A DNA stretch of 64,000 bases from Bacteroidia bacterium. GTDB lineage: Bacteria > Bacteroidota > Bacteroidia > Chitinophagales > JAUHXS01. This document shows, piece by piece, positions 18,901-27,388 of the stretch; the first letter of the stretch is position 1; every line of letters starts with the position of its first letter. The translations under genes and the position numbers were made by a program. The notes beneath the pieces are model-generated. The model saw only the letters and a list, made by a program, of their open reading frames with translations. It did no database searches and was not told where the DNA came from. The stretch spans positions 499,339 to 563,338 of the forward strand of contig JAUHXS010000001.1 in NCBI GenBank assembly GCA_030426955.1, written 5' to 3'.

Positions 18901-19240
18901 CTGTTGTATTACTAAGAATGTATAAATTGCCTTCATGATCTTCTTTAATATTGACATAGGAATCATCTTCATTACTTCCTAATTCTCTATGCCATATTAT
19001 ATTTCCATTTTCAGCAAAACGCTTTTCAATAAAGACATCAACGGAACTATCGGATTGTTGGCTTACGACCTCTCCAGCAAAAATATATTCACCACCACTT
19101 GATTCGAGAAAAGTGTGTTCAGAGATATATCTTGAGGTTGTGATGTCCTGCCATACTATTGAAGGCTGACTGTATGATTGACTGATTTTAAGCACAAAGA
19201 AAATAGCAACCATAAAAACATTTGGCAAAATCTGCTTCAT
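15932..19240 (-). CDS. Large T9SS type B secreted protein with beta-propeller repeats and PKD domain
   Basis: A 1102-residue exported protein. The signal peptide (VFMVAIFFVLKISQSYSQ) precedes about ten repeats of roughly 60 residues across residues 30-640. Each carries DxWLVKIDxxTGxIIWxxxxGGxGxD, a pattern close to SBBP/PQQ-like propeller blades. A PKD domain follows (WSWNFGDGGQSALQDPYHYYVDTGWYNVRLIV), then Ig-like segments (DYNWSVNGD, FSWLNDLEG) and the sorting domain (LPSAFSPNGDGVNDIFEVL... IYDRWGNVIYF... WDGRSE). It faces away from the giant gene at 19529, with 288 bp between their starts. The repeat form suggests a surface display or adhesive protein. Confidence 0.84.
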   Translation of the reverse strand: MKQILPNVFMVAIFFVLKISQSYSQPSIVWQDITTSRYISEHTFLESSGGEYIFAGEVVSQQSDSSVDVFIEKRFAENGNIIWHRELGSNEDDSYVNIKEDHEGNLYILSNTTDNSKDVVGFHVGPDYESSGGLSPYVPSSDAWLVKIDGVTGNIIWQRCVGGPGIDLAYDLILGKNQVYLLGITDSSGGDILKWNAGYDVENNFGNITTRRTSDIFVCHINPTNGNIIWLNTIGGTQTDGVTPGFTQTSDFIGGFDLLSDSNIVVYAKNNYNGGDIKGWYEGYTVTVLGDSIPNNDIWLVKISSNTGDTIWTDILGSAGNEVPRKVVPLPDNSFLVGTHIYESGGDVATWNIGYDTSIVLGDTFYIPKEDIWIAKIDANTSDVLWDQSLGGPGKDIFQGVAIDNMMDIILLGLSDRDGGIITDIKGKEDFLCVKLNGSNGDITWSKTYGGSEAEGVFSPGSHLDPILVDANDNICFAGVTQSDDGDVYGATQDVGSLNDDFWVVKVAGANGEMLWNTALGGNKKEELYNIASLCDGGYLLSGDTYTLLPNGEVTWSAPGGTIEALWLVKIDSLGGTVWDRTYSSGAHDEDFKAYKTQNGYLLLGEAENEAIKGDKDIVGIGQWVLKIDLLADFNFNNVCIGDTTLFHDMSAAAETWSWNFGDGGQSALQDPYHYYVDTGWYNVRLIVMQECEFDTVIKQVYVVAPSSHDSYIDSLICQGDTLVVGDSSGVDYNWSVNGDAISSNNSFMPVVDSGEYTLEITFGNNCVAHKVFDIRYYPDLYSPKDGMMVGLCQGDTALIQLDTTMLYEDIKWYIEDTLVGNNTTGLVWTADTTVRFFINIEDTFGCQIIDSVGFDVIRPILNLNIDNDHICLGDSIMVSISGVDSFSWLNDLEGLYLNDTTLVLMPNETERFEILGYDNGCENHTDFEIVVLGLPGVRAWGDTIIQYGGEAGIGVDAGSVNISWQSQDDLLCDTCSVLFVSPLEGEHYYVVVYDSNGCYSRDSVFVGVDYHFELNLPSAFSPNGDGVNDIFEVLSPEGLEVAIWIYDRWGNVIYFERGNGIGWDGRSESEQQEIGVYNYKYHIRDHQYNEHEGEGTVTLLR

Positions 19241-19528
19241 GATGTTTTTATGGTTAAGATATCAAACAATCATACTTATAACTGGCATTATTTCTTTTAT
19301 TATTACATATTCAAAAAATATCAAAATAGTCTTAATTTATAATCCCGTTTTAAATGTTAAGATTTATAATTTAATACAGGTAGCTTAATTAACAAGGCAA
19401 ATGTGTCCATAAATAATACTATTTCTAAGCACCCAACCAAAAGATCAACCTCATAATGCAACCCTTTATAGTTTTTTACGTATTTTAAGTATCAACCATT
19501 TCCCTATAAAAATAAGACAGATTGATAT
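19241..19528. promoter_or_regulatory. Divergent intergenic region between two T9SS protein genes
   Basis: These 288 bp lie between the start codons of two large divergent secreted-protein genes and must hold both promoters. The sequence is very AT-rich. I can see no clear TTTG/TAnnTTTG pair; near 19335-19380 the words TTAATTTATAAT and TTAAGATTTATAATTT occur as an imperfect direct repeat. No gene is visible. Confidence 0.35.
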
Positions 19529-22500
19529 ATGAGCCTAAAAAGAATACTAGCACTATCTATATTTCATATTAGTATCTTATTTACCAATGCACAGACAGGT
19601 ACAGATTTCTGGCTGGCCCCTCCTGAAGTAACAGATCTCCATGGAAGTCCTGGTGGGGAACCCATATATGTACTAGTCACTTCACAAGGCGATACCTCAA
19701 CTGTAATTATTGAACAACCCGCAAATCCTGGATTTAATGGCGGAAGCCCCATTACGATTACTCTATCAGCCAATGAATCAAGGAGGATTAACATGACGCC
19801 TTTTAAGGCGGACTTAGAAACAGATTCAACAGACTATGTTATGAACACTGGTCTACATATATATTCCTCAAACACTATTACCGCATACTACGAAGTGAGC
19901 AGATCAAACAATCCTGATATTTGGGCACTCAAAGGTGAAAATAGTCTTGGTACTGAGTTTTACATACCATTACATAAACATATAGAGTTTGACAACCATG
20001 TCTTTTCAGCTCCCCATGAGGCATATGCTTCTTTTGATATAGTCGCTACCGAAGACAATACGACGATCACCATATATTCAACTGTACAGGTTGATGGTCA
20101 CGCTGCAGGAGTTCCATTTAATATTACCTTAAACAGAGGTCAAACCTATTCTTGTGCTTGGACTGGGGCTAACTATAACATTCCTACAACACATCCAGGT
20201 GGAGCATCATTAATTTCAGATAAACCTATAGCAGTAAGCATAAAGGATGACTCTAACCATAACCCTTCAGGAGGTTGTTATGATTTAATGGGAGACCAGA
20301 TTGTGCCTCTAGATGTCGTAAGCACCGACTACATTGTTGTAAAAGGTTCTTTAAATTCCAATGGAGATGAGAGCGTTTTCTTAACTGGAACAGATATTAA
20401 CACGAACATATACATTAATGGAAGCACTACACCCATCGCAACAATCTTTGCAGGACAAGTTTACCGAATAGATATTGACTCTTTGGACGCTTCTCCTAAT
20501 AACGCAATGTATATAACCACTTCTAAACCTGTATATGCTACACACGTTACTGGCTTTGGGTGCGAACAAGGCATTGCACAACTTCCCCCTTTAAACTGTG
20601 CAGGCTCATCACAAGTAAGCTTTGTACGATCTACTTCAGAAGGATTCTTTTTAACTATTCTTGTAAGAAGCACAGCTGTAAACGCCTTTTCGATTACTGG
20701 TAATGGAACTGCGACTATCGACCCAGGAGATTTTATTACCGTTCCAGGGACTGGAGGAGAATGGGTTGCAGCAAGAATTCAGTTTAACACAACAGAAATA
20801 CCAGTCGATTCTACTTTTTTGATTACAAATACGACTGATGTCTTTGCCTTGGGCATTATTAATGGTGGCGGATCTAGCGGCTGCAGATATGGTTATTTCT
20901 CTGAGTTTCAAGCTAAAACATTTGTAGATGCAGGTCCAAACAAACTGGTTTGTGCCAATACAAATGTTGAGCTAAGCGGTTCTGTAACTGGAAGTACGCT
21001 GAAAGGTGAATGGACAACAAATGGAACAGGTACTTTTGTAGATAGTAGCGATGTTGATAGTTTGATATATATACCCTCATCTCTAGATATTACAATTGGG
21101 ACAATCAACTTCACATTAAACTCTGTTGGCCCATGTTTCCCTGAAAGCGATACAATGACAGTAACTTTTACTCCTGCTCCTACCGCAGAAGCCGGCGATG
21201 ATATTAATGTCTGTGCAGCTAGTCCGATAGCTTCGCTAAATGGCGCAATAACGGTATCTGCAGGTGGGGAGTGGTCAGGTGGCAATGGCTCTTTTACTCC
21301 AAATATTAATGATTTAAATGCAACTTATACTCCTACAGGATCAGAGATAACATCAGGCTCGGTAACCTTAACACTAACTTCTATAGGTAATGGCGACTGT
21401 AATCCTGTTTTTGATTCTGTAACTATCTTCTATAACCCTGGACCAATTGTCGATGCAGGAGAAGATGAGACGACTTGTTTCAATGACCTCGATATTAATT
21501 TATCAGGCTCAGTAATAGGTGGAACAACTACTGGAAGATGGTCGACACTAGGTAGTGGCAACTTTAGCCCCCATGACTCCACTTTAAATGTCACCTATAC
21601 AGCAAGTTCTGCTGATTCGATAAATGGTGGTGCAGATATTATTTTGACCTCAACAAATAACGGAGCATGCCAAGTCGCGCGTGATACTATGCGAATTAAT
21701 ATTTTTGGTGTTGGGACATCAGATGCAGGAACTGACGCAACAGTGTGTGCTAACAATGCTTCTGTCGCTCTCAATGGCAATGTATTTGGGGCTGCAACAG
21801 GAGGTGTATGGAGTACAAATGGCACAGGAGACTTTACTCCAAACGTAAATAATTTAAATGCCACCTATGAGCCTTCAGCAAGTGATATTACACAAGACTC
21901 TATATTTATAATATTAACAGCAAATAGCTGTGATCTTTTTGCTGATAGCTTAACACTAAAGTTTTCTCCTGCTCCAGTAGTTAATGCAGGAAATAATGTA
22001 CTCACTTGTGTTGATGATTTAACTATTAATCTTAATGGAAGTATCAGCGGTGCAACGAATACAGGTAAATGGTCTACCTCAGGAACAGGTACTTTTACAC
22101 CTAATGACTCCACATTAAACGCTGTTTACAATGCAAGTTCTGCTGATTCAATAAATGGTGGTGCAACTCTAGTTCTTACTTCAACGAATGTTGGGAACTG
22201 TATTGTCGTAACAGATACACTTTTACTAGAAATACTAGAAGAAGGTATTGTAAATGTGAATGCCGATGACTCTGTTTGTGCAAACTCTTCTTTTATGATG
22301 ACTGGCAATGTTACAGGTGGAGCGTCTAAAGGCATTTGGACAACAACTGGTACAGGAACGTTCTTGCCAAGCGATACAACATTAAATGCCACCTACGTTC
22401 CTTCTGCAAGCGATGTAATATTAATTAACCTGAACATTAAACTTACGGCTACCAATAGCTGCAATGAAGCTAAAGATAGCTTCAACCTAAAAGTAACTCC

Positions 22501-24598
22501 AGGACCAACAGTAAATGCAGGTGTAAACAGAACCGTTTGTGCTAACAATGCAGATGTAGCACTAAATGGTAATATTACTGTTTCATCAGGAGGAATTTGG
22601 TCTGGTGGTTCAGGATCATTTAACCCAGACAACACTACTCTCAATGCTACCTATAGTCCAACTCAATCTGAGATCAACTCAGGACAGGTAAAATTATACT
22701 TAACCACAACAGGAAACATGGATTGTAATCCAGAAGTTGATAGCATGGAAATAACTTTTTCCCCAGCACCAAACGTTAGTGCTGGAATAGATCAAGATGT
22801 TTGTATTACTGGTGGATTTGCCCAATTAAATGGATCTGTTTCTGGAGGAGCTTCAACAGGAGTATGGTCTACTTTAGGAGACGGAAACTTCTCTAACGAC
22901 TCAGTTACAGCCCCAGCTTATAGCTTTGGCGATGCTGATACTACAGCAGGATCAGTTGACTTAATCTTTACCTCTACTTTTAATGCAGGTTGTAATGCTG
23001 AATCGGATACGATGACAATCACGTTTGGACCAACTGTATTCGTTTATGCAGGCGAAGATCAGTTTATTTGTGATAACAATCTACAAGCTAATATTTCAGG
23101 ATTGGTATCTGGAGGTGCTACGAAAGGGATATGGTCTAGCAATGGAACAGGTAGTTTCAGTCCAAATGACTCCACTTTAAATGCTTCTTATATATTAAGT
23201 GATCAAGACTCTGCTAATGGCTCTATAAGCATTACCTTAATATCAACTGATCATGGACTTTGCAATGCCAATGAGGATAGTATGGAGATCGTTCTAGAGC
23301 AATCTCCAAGTGTGAATGCTGGTAGTGACCAAACGATTTGCCCTGGAGCGACCATTCAACTGACAGGAACATTCACAAATACCTCAGGGGTAAGATGGTC
23401 TACAGATGGGGATGGAACATTTATTCCAAATGACTCTACGGCAAATGCAGTATATTCCCCTGGTGAACTAGATAGCATATCGGGCAATGCGACATTAACA
23501 ATAACTTCTCTAGGGCAAGAAACTTGTGTTGCAGCAACTGACCAAGTTAATATCAATATAGATATTCCTCTAATTGCTGATTTTAATTTTGGTACTTTTT
23601 GTGAAAATCAGGCTGGACAATTTACAGATAACACATTAGTTGTAACTGGAATCATTACCGATTGGGACTGGGATTTTGGCGACAACAGCAACGTATTCCA
23701 AGAAAACCCTACTCATGTTTATGACTCAACTGGTTCTTACAATGTAAGACTTACTGTTACATCCAGTCAAGGTTGTGATGATTCAAAAACAAAGACAATA
23801 TTTGTCAATCCATCACCTGATGCCAACTTTACAACCACAATAGGGTGTTTTGAAGATTCTGTATTATTCGAAGATAGCTCAAGTATTGTTTCAGGTACTA
23901 TTAATTCTTGGAGATGGAGCTTTTTTGACGGAGACACCATTGGAAAATCAGGCGAATTAGTTAGATACAAATATGATGAGGCCCAAGACTACGATATTAC
24001 GTTAACGGTTGGTACACCTCAAGGCTGTAGCAATAACACAACCAAAAGCATTACTATATTACCACAAGTGGTTGCTAACTTTGAATACGACTCTACGATT
24101 GACCTAAGAGCTCAAGAATTGATATCATTTACTAGTACTTCAAATGGCGCCACTTCATGGGATTGGGATTTTGGAGATAACTCTGTTGGCTCCAATAACG
24201 AAGACCCTAACTATCTATATGAAGAAGAAGGGACATATACTGTCAACCTAAAAGTTGAAAACAATATTGGCTGTGAGGATGAAATAGAGGTAGATATTAC
24301 CATACTGGAAGCAATTGTAATTTTACCTCCTGCAGTACCCGATGCTTTCTCCCCAAATGGCGATGGGCAAAATGATACACTATTTGTAAGGGGAGGTCCA
24401 TTCAAAGCATTAGAGTTTAAAATATACAACCAGTGGGGAGAGTTATTGTTTGAAACAATAGATGCAAACAGTGGGTGGACAGGATTATACGAAAGCGTTT
24501 TACAACCAATGGGTGTTTATGCTTATACATTGACTGCGATTACTGAAGAAGATGAGGAAACATTTAATATGTCTGGAAGTGTGTCTATTATCAAGTGA
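19529..24598 (+). CDS. Giant T9SS type B adhesin-like protein: IgGFc-binding-like N-terminus, ten Ig-like repeats, three PKD domains
   Basis: A 1689-residue surface protein. The signal peptide (ILALSIFHISILFTNAQ) is followed by a roughly 440-residue IgGFc_binding-like domain (GTDFWLAPPE, YYEVSRSNNPDIWALKG, DNTTITIYS, PIAVSIKDDS). Residues 466-1349 are ten tandem repeats of about 88 residues, each VxAGxxxxVCxxxxxLxGxVxGxxxxGxWSTxGxGxFxPxDxxLNATY. Three PKD domains follow (WDWDFGDNS, WRWSFFDGD, WDWDFGDNS), then the sorting domain (VPDAFSPNGDGQNDTLFV... IYNQWGELLF... GWTGLY). A PorP/SprF gene begins 33 bp downstream, matching the SprB-SprF arrangement in Flavobacterium gliding. Likely a secreted filamentous adhesin; the ligand is not visible. 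Confidence 0.87.
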   Translation: MSLKRILALSIFHISILFTNAQTGTDFWLAPPEVTDLHGSPGGEPIYVLVTSQGDTSTVIIEQPANPGFNGGSPITITLSANESRRINMTPFKADLETDSTDYVMNTGLHIYSSNTITAYYEVSRSNNPDIWALKGENSLGTEFYIPLHKHIEFDNHVFSAPHEAYASFDIVATEDNTTITIYSTVQVDGHAAGVPFNITLNRGQTYSCAWTGANYNIPTTHPGGASLISDKPIAVSIKDDSNHNPSGGCYDLMGDQIVPLDVVSTDYIVVKGSLNSNGDESVFLTGTDINTNIYINGSTTPIATIFAGQVYRIDIDSLDASPNNAMYITTSKPVYATHVTGFGCEQGIAQLPPLNCAGSSQVSFVRSTSEGFFLTILVRSTAVNAFSITGNGTATIDPGDFITVPGTGGEWVAARIQFNTTEIPVDSTFLITNTTDVFALGIINGGGSSGCRYGYFSEFQAKTFVDAGPNKLVCANTNVELSGSVTGSTLKGEWTTNGTGTFVDSSDVDSLIYIPSSLDITIGTINFTLNSVGPCFPESDTMTVTFTPAPTAEAGDDINVCAASPIASLNGAITVSAGGEWSGGNGSFTPNINDLNATYTPTGSEITSGSVTLTLTSIGNGDCNPVFDSVTIFYNPGPIVDAGEDETTCFNDLDINLSGSVIGGTTTGRWSTLGSGNFSPHDSTLNVTYTASSADSINGGADIILTSTNNGACQVARDTMRINIFGVGTSDAGTDATVCANNASVALNGNVFGAATGGVWSTNGTGDFTPNVNNLNATYEPSASDITQDSIFIILTANSCDLFADSLTLKFSPAPVVNAGNNVLTCVDDLTINLNGSISGATNTGKWSTSGTGTFTPNDSTLNAVYNASSADSINGGATLVLTSTNVGNCIVVTDTLLLEILEEGIVNVNADDSVCANSSFMMTGNVTGGASKGIWTTTGTGTFLPSDTTLNATYVPSASDVILINLNIKLTATNSCNEAKDSFNLKVTPGPTVNAGVNRTVCANNADVALNGNITVSSGGIWSGGSGSFNPDNTTLNATYSPTQSEINSGQVKLYLTTTGNMDCNPEVDSMEITFSPAPNVSAGIDQDVCITGGFAQLNGSVSGGASTGVWSTLGDGNFSNDSVTAPAYSFGDADTTAGSVDLIFTSTFNAGCNAESDTMTITFGPTVFVYAGEDQFICDNNLQANISGLVSGGATKGIWSSNGTGSFSPNDSTLNASYILSDQDSANGSISITLISTDHGLCNANEDSMEIVLEQSPSVNAGSDQTICPGATIQLTGTFTNTSGVRWSTDGDGTFIPNDSTANAVYSPGELDSISGNATLTITSLGQETCVAATDQVNINIDIPLIADFNFGTFCENQAGQFTDNTLVVTGIITDWDWDFGDNSNVFQENPTHVYDSTGSYNVRLTVTSSQGCDDSKTKTIFVNPSPDANFTTTIGCFEDSVLFEDSSSIVSGTINSWRWSFFDGDTIGKSGELVRYKYDEAQDYDITLTVGTPQGCSNNTTKSITILPQVVANFEYDSTIDLRAQELISFTSTSNGATSWDWDFGDNSVGSNNEDPNYLYEEEGTYTVNLKVENNIGCEDEIEVDITILEAIVILPPAVPDAFSPNGDGQNDTLFVRGGPFKALEFKIYNQWGELLFETIDANSGWTGLYESVLQPMGVYAYTLTAITEEDEETFNMSGSVSIIK
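20924..23575 (+). repeat. Ten tandem 88-residue Ig-like repeats in the giant adhesin
   Basis: Ten units of about 265 bp encode residues 466-1349. By their internal words, units 2-7 fall into types in the order A B C B C A: SSADSINGGA marks B (units 3, 5), PSASD with LTANSC or LTATNSC marks C (4, 6), and ITVSxGGxWSGGxGSF marks A (2, 7). The B words start at 21602 and 22133, 531 bp apart, exactly two units, and differ at one of 33 bases. Confidence 0.85.
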
Positions 24599-24631
24599 TT
24601 TAAAATTAAAAAATTGTAAGATTTAAAGGTT

Positions 24632-25585
24632 ATGAGTTACTATAAAAAACAAATATTACATTTTCTTTTTCTGTTCACGATAGGTACTATGCTATTTGCT
24701 CAGGATCCACTTTTATCAGAGTACGATGCTTCGGAAGTATTATTAAATCCAGCACTGACTGGTGTTTTCAAAGAGAGTGAACGTACGGCATTTAACTTTA
24801 GAAGCCAGTGGGCATCGCTTGGAAGCAAAATCACAACGACTGCTATGGCTTATGATCTTCCATTGAATGAAAGGTGGGGTTTTGGCGGATATATGTTATA
24901 CAGTGATGGTACAGGCATATTCAATAATGTCAACTTTGTACTTTCTGGAGCTGCTGATATCTCAAAAGAAGGCCAGGATGTGCACAATATGTCAGTTGGA
25001 ATGCAGCTCGGATTTATTTATAAGAGTGTTGGCACTTTGTTATTTGACAATCAGTATAACGAAAAGCTTGGTTATTTTAATGCAAATGCGATAAGTGGTG
25101 AAAACATTACTCAATTTAACCGCTGGATGCACGATGTCAATATAGGGTTTAATTATCATTATGATGATGATACACGTTTACTCAACCCTTATTTTGGCTT
25201 CTCCTTATTTCACGTCACATCGCCAAAGGAATATTTTCTAGTTGACGGCACTGATGCCAATCTACCTAGAAGATGGGTATTTTACGGTGGTACTTTCATT
25301 CACGAAAGCGAACACTTTGATATTAAACCCAACGTTTTGTATATGCTGCAAGGACAAGCCTCTCAATTACTTTTTGGTCTTGACTTAGTAGCTCATTACA
25401 AAAACAATTTAATGTTTTTAGGAGGAGTCTCTTATCGTTTAAACGATGCAATTATTCCTAAAATTGGATTTCATTATAAGAAGTTTGAATACACTCTAAG
25501 TTACGACATAACAGTTTCCAAGTTGAGCAACTTTACAAACGGTCGTGGTGCATTAGAGATGACAGTTGTGCTTTTAAACAAGTAA
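24632..25585 (+). CDS. PorP/SprF-family type IX secretion outer-membrane protein
   Basis: A 317-residue outer-membrane barrel. Its signal peptide ends at MLFAQ and the mature protein starts DPLLSEYDASEVLLNPALTGVF, the signature of PorP/SprF proteins. Alternating strands follow (FNFRSQWASLG, WGFGGYMLYSD, YGGTFIHESEHFDIKPNVLYM, LMFLGGVSYRLNDAIIPKIGFHYKKFEYTLSYD). In Flavobacterium, SprF is needed for export of the adhesin SprB encoded beside it. Here the giant type B protein ends 33 bp upstream, so this protein most likely serves as its dedicated export or surface-retention partner. Confidence 0.9.
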   Translation: MSYYKKQILHFLFLFTIGTMLFAQDPLLSEYDASEVLLNPALTGVFKESERTAFNFRSQWASLGSKITTTAMAYDLPLNERWGFGGYMLYSDGTGIFNNVNFVLSGAADISKEGQDVHNMSVGMQLGFIYKSVGTLLFDNQYNEKLGYFNANAISGENITQFNRWMHDVNIGFNYHYDDDTRLLNPYFGFSLFHVTSPKEYFLVDGTDANLPRRWVFYGGTFIHESEHFDIKPNVLYMLQGQASQLLFGLDLVAHYKNNLMFLGGVSYRLNDAIIPKIGFHYKKFEYTLSYDITVSKLSNFTNGRGALEMTVVLLNK

Positions 25586-25649
25586 GTCAAAATCATTTTC
25601 ACACTAACTAGGATCCTAATATTTTAATAACTAGTCATTGATTCTTATA

Positions 25650-25670
25650 TACCAATTATAGATATTGGTA
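25650..25670. promoter_or_regulatory. Inverted repeat just before the start of the gene at 25673
   Basis: TACCAAT and ATTGGTA form perfect 7-bp arms around TATAGAT and end 3 bases before the ATG. It could be an operator or a leader hairpin that controls translation. There is no independent support for either. Confidence 0.35.
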
Positions 25671-25672
25671 AT

Positions 25673-27373
25673 ATGAATTCATTACAACTTTACTTTCTTG
25701 CTTTAGGACTTTTAACCTTTTCAAATACAATCGCCCAAAACGATATTTGGTACTTTGGTAATAAAGCTGGGCTATCTTTTAATGGAGGAGGAGTCACTAG
25801 TTTATCCAATAGTAATATGAGTGCATCTGAAGCCTGTGCTACATTAACGGACTCTAACTCATCTTTGCTGTGCTATACCAATGGAGATAATATATACGAT
25901 GCATCTCATCTTATCATGCAGAACGGAGATAACATTGCTGATGGACTTGGATATAGTGCCTCTATGGGTCCCATTCTTGCTCCCATCATTGGAAAAAAAA
26001 GCCAATACTATATATTTTCAGTCGGATCAGCTTCATTTGGAGCTTTATTGTCTGCAGAGAGTGAACTAAGATATAGTATAATCGATTTTTCATTACCTGG
26101 TAATGGCACCCCACTCAATCCTCTTGGAGAAGTCTTACCTAGTAAAAAAGGAATTATCATTCAAGATTCAGTTTCGGAAATGGTTACTGCAATCCCTCAT
26201 GCCACCTGCCCAGCTTACTGGGTCATAACAAGAGTGATTAATAAACCTAGGTATCTAGCTTACCTTATTGATAGTACTGGTATAGATACCATACCAGTAA
26301 TCAGTGATGTTGGAACACATAATATTCCCTCCAGCGGAAATATGGGAACAGGGTGGTTAGAACCATCTTTCGACGGAAAAACGATTATTGGTTGTCAATC
26401 CAATAATGTTCCGCAAATATTTGACTTTGATGCACAATCTGGATTATTAAGCAATGCTCGAAATATGTCAAACATTTCAGGTAATTGGTACGGAGCTGCT
26501 TTCTCCCCTAACGATTCTATCATATACTTAACCAGAAGAGGTCCTGGAAACGCACAGCTTTTTGCCTTCGAACGCTTTGCATCAAACATAGCTAGTTCTT
26601 CAGTAACCGTTGCCTCAAACTCAGCTTCTTTTGCTCCATACACAGGGTTACAAACTGGAGTTGATGGTAAAATTTATATTGCTACAGCTCGTGATAGCAT
26701 GCATATTATTGAAAACCCAAATGATATTAGCAACCCTCAATTATCTCTATTTAAGATCAAGCTTGGAACATATAAAAATAGTGGATTGGCACTTCCTAAT
26801 ACCTTTAAATCTAAACATCTCATTAAACAAGACTACAGCCAATGTAACGTTATTGATAGCTTTGACTGTGATTCTATAAAGTGGTCCATATCATTAGATC
26901 AAGAAATATCTATTTGTTTAAATGACACGATTAGCATTAAACCTGAGCTTAGCTTCCCTCAAAATACTTACCGTTTTTCATGGTCAACAAATGATACCTC
27001 AAGCCAAATCAATATTTACAGCAGTGGGGCATATTGGTTGACATTGACAGATATTAATGGCTGCTCACAAAGTGATACGGTGCAAATCTTTACTAATGAT
27101 TGTTCAACAACAGACGATTTATTTTGGCCAAATGCTTTTTCACCGAATAGTGATGGTGCTAACGATTATTGGCAGCCTAATCAACCTTATTGTAATTATG
27201 AGATTTATAACCGTCTAGGAAAACTAGTTTTCAAATCAAAAACAAATGAAAAGTGGGATGGAAAAGATCTTAATGGACAAAAGTTAACTGGTAATTATAT
27301 TGCCAAAATATATTGTATAGAAGCCGAGCCAAATAATTCTAAAAGCTATATTCAGCCTCTTGCTATATTTTAG
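25673..27373 (+). CDS. T9SS type B secreted beta-propeller-like protein
   Basis: A 566-residue exported protein. The signal peptide (LYFLALGLLTFSNTIAQ) precedes a propeller-like domain (DIWYFGNKAGLSFNGGGVTSL to about residue 390) of the same type as those at 9004 and 31261. Next come an Ig-like repeat (YRFSWSTNDTSSQINIYSSGAYWLTLTD) and a sorting domain (FWPNAFSPNSDGANDYWQPN... IYNRLGKLVF... KWDGKDLNGQKLTGNYIAKIY). The usual NGDG is NSDG here. It lies 87 bp after the PorP/SprF gene on the same strand, so that protein may serve it too. It converges with a metal-receptor-like gene with 15 bp between stops. Confidence 0.83.
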   Translation: MNSLQLYFLALGLLTFSNTIAQNDIWYFGNKAGLSFNGGGVTSLSNSNMSASEACATLTDSNSSLLCYTNGDNIYDASHLIMQNGDNIADGLGYSASMGPILAPIIGKKSQYYIFSVGSASFGALLSAESELRYSIIDFSLPGNGTPLNPLGEVLPSKKGIIIQDSVSEMVTAIPHATCPAYWVITRVINKPRYLAYLIDSTGIDTIPVISDVGTHNIPSSGNMGTGWLEPSFDGKTIIGCQSNNVPQIFDFDAQSGLLSNARNMSNISGNWYGAAFSPNDSIIYLTRRGPGNAQLFAFERFASNIASSSVTVASNSASFAPYTGLQTGVDGKIYIATARDSMHIIENPNDISNPQLSLFKIKLGTYKNSGLALPNTFKSKHLIKQDYSQCNVIDSFDCDSIKWSISLDQEISICLNDTISIKPELSFPQNTYRFSWSTNDTSSQINIYSSGAYWLTLTDINGCSQSDTVQIFTNDCSTTDDLFWPNAFSPNSDGANDYWQPNQPYCNYEIYNRLGKLVFKSKTNEKWDGKDLNGQKLTGNYIAKIYCIEAEPNNSKSYIQPLAIF

Positions 27374-27388
27374 ACTAAACAACTGCCA

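Noticed and set aside
20924-23575. CRISPR or satellite array
   Set aside because: The period is about 265 bp, units are fully coding and diverged, and there are no short identical repeats with unique spacers.
19564-24429. Many minus-strand reading frames of 66-125 residues
   Set aside because: They are shadows of the giant adhesin's repeats on the other strand, low in complexity and without family motifs.
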